DNA of 9,430 nt from Microbacteriaceae bacterium (GTDB taxonomy: Bacteria > Actinomycetota > Actinomycetes > Actinomycetales > Microbacteriaceae). Under the pieces are notes generated by a model. It did no database searches. It worked only from the letters and a program-made list of their open reading frames with translations, and was not told the DNA's origin. Below, in pieces: positions 6,373-9,430 of this stretch. Every line of letters begins with the position of its first letter. The stretch's first letter is position 1. The stretch lies in contig DMKW01000214.1 of the NCBI GenBank assembly GCA_003454135.1, forward strand, positions 1 through 9,430. Direction: 5' to 3'. A program made the translations under genes and the position numbers.

Positions 6373-7578
6373 GTGACAGGCGGCGACCCCTCGGAGTCTC
6401 GCCCCAGGTGGGGGCTCACACGTTATGTTGCGGCCGCGACCCTCGCGCGCAGCGCGGACGGCGGCGGGGTCGTCGCCATCGTCCTGATCGTCACCACCAG
6501 CGGAGGCCCGGGCTGGCTGGCGGGCCTTCTCGGCGCCAGCATCACCGCGCCCCACCTCCTCGGCCCGTTCGTCGCGCGTCGCCTCGACACCGCACCGGAC
6601 GGCCGCAACATCATCGCGGTTGCTTGCCTGATCCACGGCGCCACGCTCGCCGCCGCAGTTCTCCTCTACCCACACACCTCGGTCGCAGTCCCCGCGCTGC
6701 TCCTGATCCTCTCGGGCCTCGTGGGTCCCTTCCTCACGGGCGGCATCAGCAGCCGGCTCCCCGCCATCGCCGGCCCCAGCCAGCACAGCCAACGACGCGC
6801 CCAAGGTTGGGACGTCGCCACCTACGGCCTCGGCGGCACCGTCGGCCCCAGCATCGTCGCGATCATCTCCGCCTGGTCCACCCCGACCGTCGCGGCCCTC
6901 GTCCTCGCAGGTGGCACCTTCATCGCGGCCGTCATCGTTCGCCTCCTCCCATACGCCGCAGCGGCGACCCATGCCAGCGAAGTCCCAAAACCGCTTCGGA
7001 CGCTGGGCATCATGCTCGCCACCGGTCCACTGCGCCGCACTCTGTATCTGACGATGATCGTTGCGCTTTCCGTCGCTGTCCTCCCCATCACCGCGGTCTC
7101 CTCAACCGCCGGTCTCGGCGCTGCCGCCTCGGCCGCAGGTGCGCTCACCGCGGCCTACGGCCTCGGGAACCTCGCCGGATCAGCTGGCGTCATGATCCGC
7201 CCCCTCAAGGGCGAGGCCGACAAACTCATGACACGCCTCGCGCTCATCGTCGCTGCAGCACTCGCGGCGGTCCTCATCGCCCCAGACCTCTGGCTGGCCG
7301 TCGCGTGCTACGCCCTCGCGGGCATCGCGAACGCCTACTTCTTCGCTGCCACCCTCGCTGCGCGCAGCGAATACTCCCCTATCGAAGGGCGCGGCCAAAT
7401 CTTCGTCTGGGTCGGCGCCCTCAAAATCACGGCAGGCTCCGCGGGAACCGCAGCAGCAGGCGCAGTCATCGGCACATCACTCCACCTCCCGCTGATCCTT
7501 GCGGCAAGCATCACGGCCCTGGCCGCCATCTGCTCAGCCACAGAACGCAAAGCCGCAGACCCAACACCTGCCGCATGA
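6373..7578 (+). CDS. MFS transporter
   Basis: From GTG 6373 the product is 401 aa, very rich in Ala, Leu, Val and Gly, with about 10-12 hydrophobic helices. GPFVARRLD near residue 65 sits where MFS motif A lies in the loop between helices 2 and 3. A charged central loop near residues 200-215 separates the two halves. This is the typical length and layout of a major facilitator drug or metabolite efflux protein; the substrate cannot be read from sequence. The start is only 5 nt after the aldolase stop and lacks a Shine-Dalgarno sequence, so translation is probably coupled. As the last gene of the set it may export the product, or a toxic substrate, of the upstream genes. With the RhtA-like gene broken, it may be the only intact exporter of the cluster. 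Confidence 0.85.
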   Translation: MTGGDPSESRPRWGLTRYVAAATLARSADGGGVVAIVLIVTTSGGPGWLAGLLGASITAPHLLGPFVARRLDTAPDGRNIIAVACLIHGATLAAAVLLYPHTSVAVPALLLILSGLVGPFLTGGISSRLPAIAGPSQHSQRRAQGWDVATYGLGGTVGPSIVAIISAWSTPTVAALVLAGGTFIAAVIVRLLPYAAAATHASEVPKPLRTLGIMLATGPLRRTLYLTMIVALSVAVLPITAVSSTAGLGAAASAAGALTAAYGLGNLAGSAGVMIRPLKGEADKLMTRLALIVAAALAAVLIAPDLWLAVACYALAGIANAYFFAATLAARSEYSPIEGRGQIFVWVGALKITAGSAGTAAAGAVIGTSLHLPLILAASITALAAICSATERKAADPTPAA

Positions 7579-7588
7579 CCTTACCGCT

Positions 7589-7729
7589 TCAAAAACCCAG
7601 GGGTTCGAGACGCATCGATGTCGCGCTTCGGGTGGTCCCGTGCGGCCGGCCCGCCAGGACCCAGCTTCCGGCAGCGATCACCATCGGAAGTGCGAGCCCG
7701 GCAAGAGCAGGAAGAACGCAGCGGCGCAT
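7589..7729 (-). CDS. Doubtful 46-aa hydrophobic small ORF
   Basis: From ATG at 7729-7727 the minus strand encodes 46 aa with one hydrophobic stretch (CVLPALAGLALPMVIAAGSW, residues 4-23) and a short polar tail, ending at TGA 7591-7589. It runs convergent to the MFS gene. There is no clear Shine-Dalgarno sequence and no family I recognise. The residue pattern looks protein-like, but in GC-rich DNA such frames arise by chance. It could also be the relic of a longer membrane protein. Confidence 0.2.
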   Translation of the reverse strand: MRRCVLPALAGLALPMVIAAGSWVLAGRPHGTTRSATSMRLEPLGF

Positions 7730-7895
7730 GCACACAGCGCGCGGCTGTTGGGCCTAATGCCGCTTCTTCGATTCAGCCGATTTGATCGCAAAAGTTTCCG
7801 GACTCCACTTCGCTTCCGAGGGTAGAGTCAGACGCGTTCCAGCACTTCGCGCGGCGCCATCCAGACGCGGTCATTGCGGGCGCTGGCAATGCAAT

Positions 7896-7900
7896 GGGAG
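7896..7900 (+). promoter_or_regulatory. Ribosome-binding site choosing the protease start
   Basis: GGGAG lies 5 bases before ATG 7906, which makes that ATG a better start than ATG 7894, whose last base overlaps this site. Confidence 0.6.
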
Positions 7901-7905
7901 ACCCA

Positions 7906-9126
7906 ATGGCAGCCCAGATAATCCGCGTTGCAGTATTGCGACTCCTCTGGGCGCCCGGCCCGGCGACCATTGAAAATCCGCAGCTGACGTGGCCCGATGA
8001 GTTGTTTTACCAGCTCTTTCAGGGCAGCAACGGATGGAGCCTTCGGGACTACTGGCTGAGATCCTCGCTCGGCCTGTTCCAGTTCGAATTTGATTTGAGC
8101 ATCGCTCACTGGTGGCGATTCGGGGACCACAGTCACGCTGAACTCGGGAGCAATCGCGCAGGAATCTTGGCTGCGGCTCGCCAAGTGGTCGAACAAGGCA
8201 ACGGGATATCGCTCGCTGGATTTGACCGGATTATCGCCTTCGTGCATGCACCTCCATCGAACGCTGGTGCCATCGAGGGCGGAGCCGTATTCGACCAGGG
8301 CGGCAGTATCCCCTTCTTCCAGCACGAACTGGGTCATGTTCTCGGCTTCCAACACTCGTTCGGTCCGTTCATACCGCCGCCCAACGAATTCGGTTCGCTC
8401 TACAACGATCCGTATTGCGTCATGGGGTACACAGGCGAGCAAGCACATTCGATCCCGGCGCCCGCAGAGTTCGCGCAGACTGCGATCTTCGACCCCGCCT
8501 CTTTCTGGCGGAGTGAACGACGCCCAGCCGCCGCGTCGCTGTACCGTCGATTCAGTGGCACTTCGGAATTTGTGAATTCCGGATGGGTCGCCAAGGTTGC
8601 CGCAGGTGCGCGGGTCTGGGTTGCGGCGCTGAGTGAGGTCACGAACACCGTTCCCGTTCTCGCCGTGCTCCCCGTCCCTAGTCAGCCGAACGCGTCTCTC
8701 ACGATCGAGTATCGAACTGCCAGCGGCGATGACGCGGGGGTAACGTCGGCCGTCGTCATCCATTCGCTGGGAGTGCACGACGTTGGCGCGGGCAGAGGCG
8801 AAATGAACCCCGCGTGGTTCGAGGGGACCATCTCGCCCAGCGTGGGAAGTTCGCTCGAAGTGCTCGGCATCCGTTTCGAGGTAATGACGGTAGACACCGG
8901 CCAGCCGGGCGGAGTCGAGCTGCAAGTTACCGACACGCACGCGGTTCTCTTCGCGAAGTCGATCGGAGGGGAAGCTGATCACGGTCCAATTCTGGGTTCG
9001 AAGGAAACGAAGACTCCGGCCGGACTGTTCGGCTCTGTGTCCGCTCCGATCGCTCAACCGACCCCAGCAACAGAGGCCCCAAAGCCGAATACCCACCTGG
9101 GCAGATTCTCTCCGCCAGTTCCTTAG
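7906..9126 (+). CDS. Metzincin-type zinc metalloprotease without signal peptide
   Basis: The 406-aa protein carries HELGHVLGFQH at residues 140-150, the full metzincin pattern HExxHxxGxxH, with three zinc-ligand His (140, 144, 150) and catalytic E141. A Met-turn follows in CVMGY (M173). Preceding text such as SLRDYWLRSSLGLFQF (45-60) resembles the start of M6-like (immune inhibitor A-like) catalytic domains. Residues about 205-355 look like a beta-rich C-terminal domain, with LTIEYRTASGDDAG and AVVIHSLG, as seen after M6-like domains. The last 50 residues are Pro/Thr-rich. The N-terminus (MAAQIIRVAVLRLL) is a beta-strand-like stretch rather than a Sec signal, and no propeptide or cysteine switch is seen. 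It may act in the cytoplasm or leave by an unusual route. M6 membership is tentative; a zinc protease is well supported. Codon use looks slightly more AT-rich than upstream genes. Confidence 0.82.
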   Translation: MAAQIIRVAVLRLLWAPGPATIENPQLTWPDELFYQLFQGSNGWSLRDYWLRSSLGLFQFEFDLSIAHWWRFGDHSHAELGSNRAGILAAARQVVEQGNGISLAGFDRIIAFVHAPPSNAGAIEGGAVFDQGGSIPFFQHELGHVLGFQHSFGPFIPPPNEFGSLYNDPYCVMGYTGEQAHSIPAPAEFAQTAIFDPASFWRSERRPAAASLYRRFSGTSEFVNSGWVAKVAAGARVWVAALSEVTNTVPVLAVLPVPSQPNASLTIEYRTASGDDAGVTSAVVIHSLGVHDVGAGRGEMNPAWFEGTISPSVGSSLEVLGIRFEVMTVDTGQPGGVELQVTDTHAVLFAKSIGGEADHGPILGSKETKTPAGLFGSVSAPIAQPTPATEAPKPNTHLGRFSPPVP

Positions 9127-9291
9127 CCCCAACCTCCCCGGTGGATCCGGATGGCTGAAAGACGAAAACCCAAGAGCCAGAAGTCTTCTCTTTTCTGCCT
9201 GAGGAGGGTTCGGCATCAGGTCGTCGGTCGGCGGCGGACGCGGGAGCATGTCGATTTGCGCGACACCCGTCGGTTCCGGTTGGGTGGGGTC

Positions 9292-9430
9292 ATGACGGAT
9301 GATGCTTACCGGTTCTCTTCACGCCTTGACGACATGGATCGAGAGCAGATCCACGAGTGGTTGAGCAAAGAGGCTTACTGGGCTCGGGGGCGCCCGCGTG
9401 CTGTCCAGGATGCCGCAATAGATGCATCCA
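9292..9430 (+). CDS. GNAT-family N-acetyltransferase, N-terminal part
   Basis: Only the first 46 codons lie in the window. MTDDAYRFSSRLDDMD and the segment IHEWLSKEAYWARGRPR match the N-terminus of a common bacterial GNAT group (pattern: R or H, two residues, WLS, then YWA and GR). The acetyl-CoA-binding R/QxxGxG/A motif would be downstream of the window edge, so it cannot be checked. GNAT enzymes transfer acetyl from acetyl-CoA to an amine; the substrate here is unknown. A G-rich tract (GGGTGGGG, 9281-9288) just before ATG 9292 could serve as a weak ribosome-binding site. The 165 bp separating it from the protease stop contains no clear gene, so it need not be in the same transcript. Confidence 0.65.
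   Translation, partial: MTDDAYRFSSRLDDMDREQIHEWLSKEAYWARGRPRAVQDAAIDAS

Larger units (their letters stand above)
7579..7905. other. 327-bp gap before the metalloprotease gene
   Basis: No + strand gene is convincing here. The frame of the protease is closed by TGA at 7783-7785 and has no ATG, GTG or TTG between that stop and 7894, so no signal peptide can have been missed upstream. TAGAGT at 7823-7828 is a 4/6 -10-like hexamer without a good -35 partner, so a promoter here is only a guess. A short minus-strand ORF (7589-7729) is listed separately. No terminator with a solid GC stem and T-run was found after the MFS stop. Confidence 0.4.

Noticed and set aside
7602..7608. GGTTCGA, similar to a tRNA T-loop or a tRNA-derived attachment site
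   Set aside because: The flanks do not form a T-stem, and no tRNA body precedes it; the upstream bases are the MFS gene end.
6276..7757. A 493-codon + strand frame overlapping the MFS gene
   Set aside because: The product is an Arg/Pro/His-rich shadow typical of a wrong frame; the other frame gives a clean multi-helix transporter.
9172..9197. AAGAG/CTCTT and CAGAA/TTCTG short inverted repeats after the protease gene
   Set aside because: The stems are weak and AT-rich, and only a broken T-run follows, so it is not a convincing terminator.
7828..9249. A 473-codon open frame on the minus strand, longer than the protease it overlaps
   Set aside because: Its translation has no recognisable domain, while the + strand has the full HExxHxxGxxH motif, a Met-turn and a well-placed ribosome-binding site. 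Long antisense frames are common in GC-rich genes.
1..9430. CRISPR arrays, rRNA, intact tRNA, or complete insertion sequences
   Set aside because: No regularly spaced repeats, RNA gene signatures or paired IS ends were seen by eye on either strand.

Overview
The window is high-GC DNA with GTG starts, overlapping genes and domain sets typical of Actinobacteria, possibly a Microbacteriaceae-like organism (the family is inferred). All well-supported genes read on the + strand. The only minus-strand items are a decayed transposase end and one doubtful small ORF.

Region 1 (about 1-2693) is a two-gene, translationally coupled envelope unit. A small one-TM protein with a Pro/Ala/Ser-rich tail is followed, through a GTGA overlap, by a 720-aa fusion of a NodB-type polysaccharide deacetylase and a processive GT2 glycosyltransferase. 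All visible catalytic motifs are intact. Its predicted job is to make and partly de-N-acetylate an exported amino-sugar polymer.

Region 2 (2694-3147) has no + strand gene. It holds the C-terminal end of a transposase-like gene on the minus strand, interrupted by a stop codon. Fused to it is a compact promoter/operator (3113-3147) built from AGTGC/GCACT half-sites around a TATAGT -10 box. The -10 lies 6 nt before an ATG with no ribosome-binding site, so the next gene probably has a leaderless mRNA.

Region 3 (3148-7578) is a five-gene apparent operon: XRE-cupin regulator, solo B3/4-domain protein (related to the PheRS beta editing domain), RhtA/EamA-type amino-acid exporter, DapA-superfamily aldolase/lyase, and MFS transporter. 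The exporter carries a one-base insertion near 4587-4590 that breaks the frame; without it the protein would be about 306 aa, normal for the family. The aldolase keeps the Schiff-base lysine and catalytic tyrosine but lacks the arginine expected in true dihydrodipicolinate synthase. Together the genes suggest sensing, detoxifying and exporting an amino acid, amino-acid analogue or related keto acid. This joint role is inference, and it is the best candidate here for an undescribed system.

Region 4 (7579-9430) starts with a 327-bp gap. It then encodes a 406-aa metzincin-type zinc protease (HELGHVLGFQH plus a Met-turn) with no recognisable signal peptide or propeptide, and ends with the first 46 codons of a GNAT acetyltransferase cut off by the window edge.
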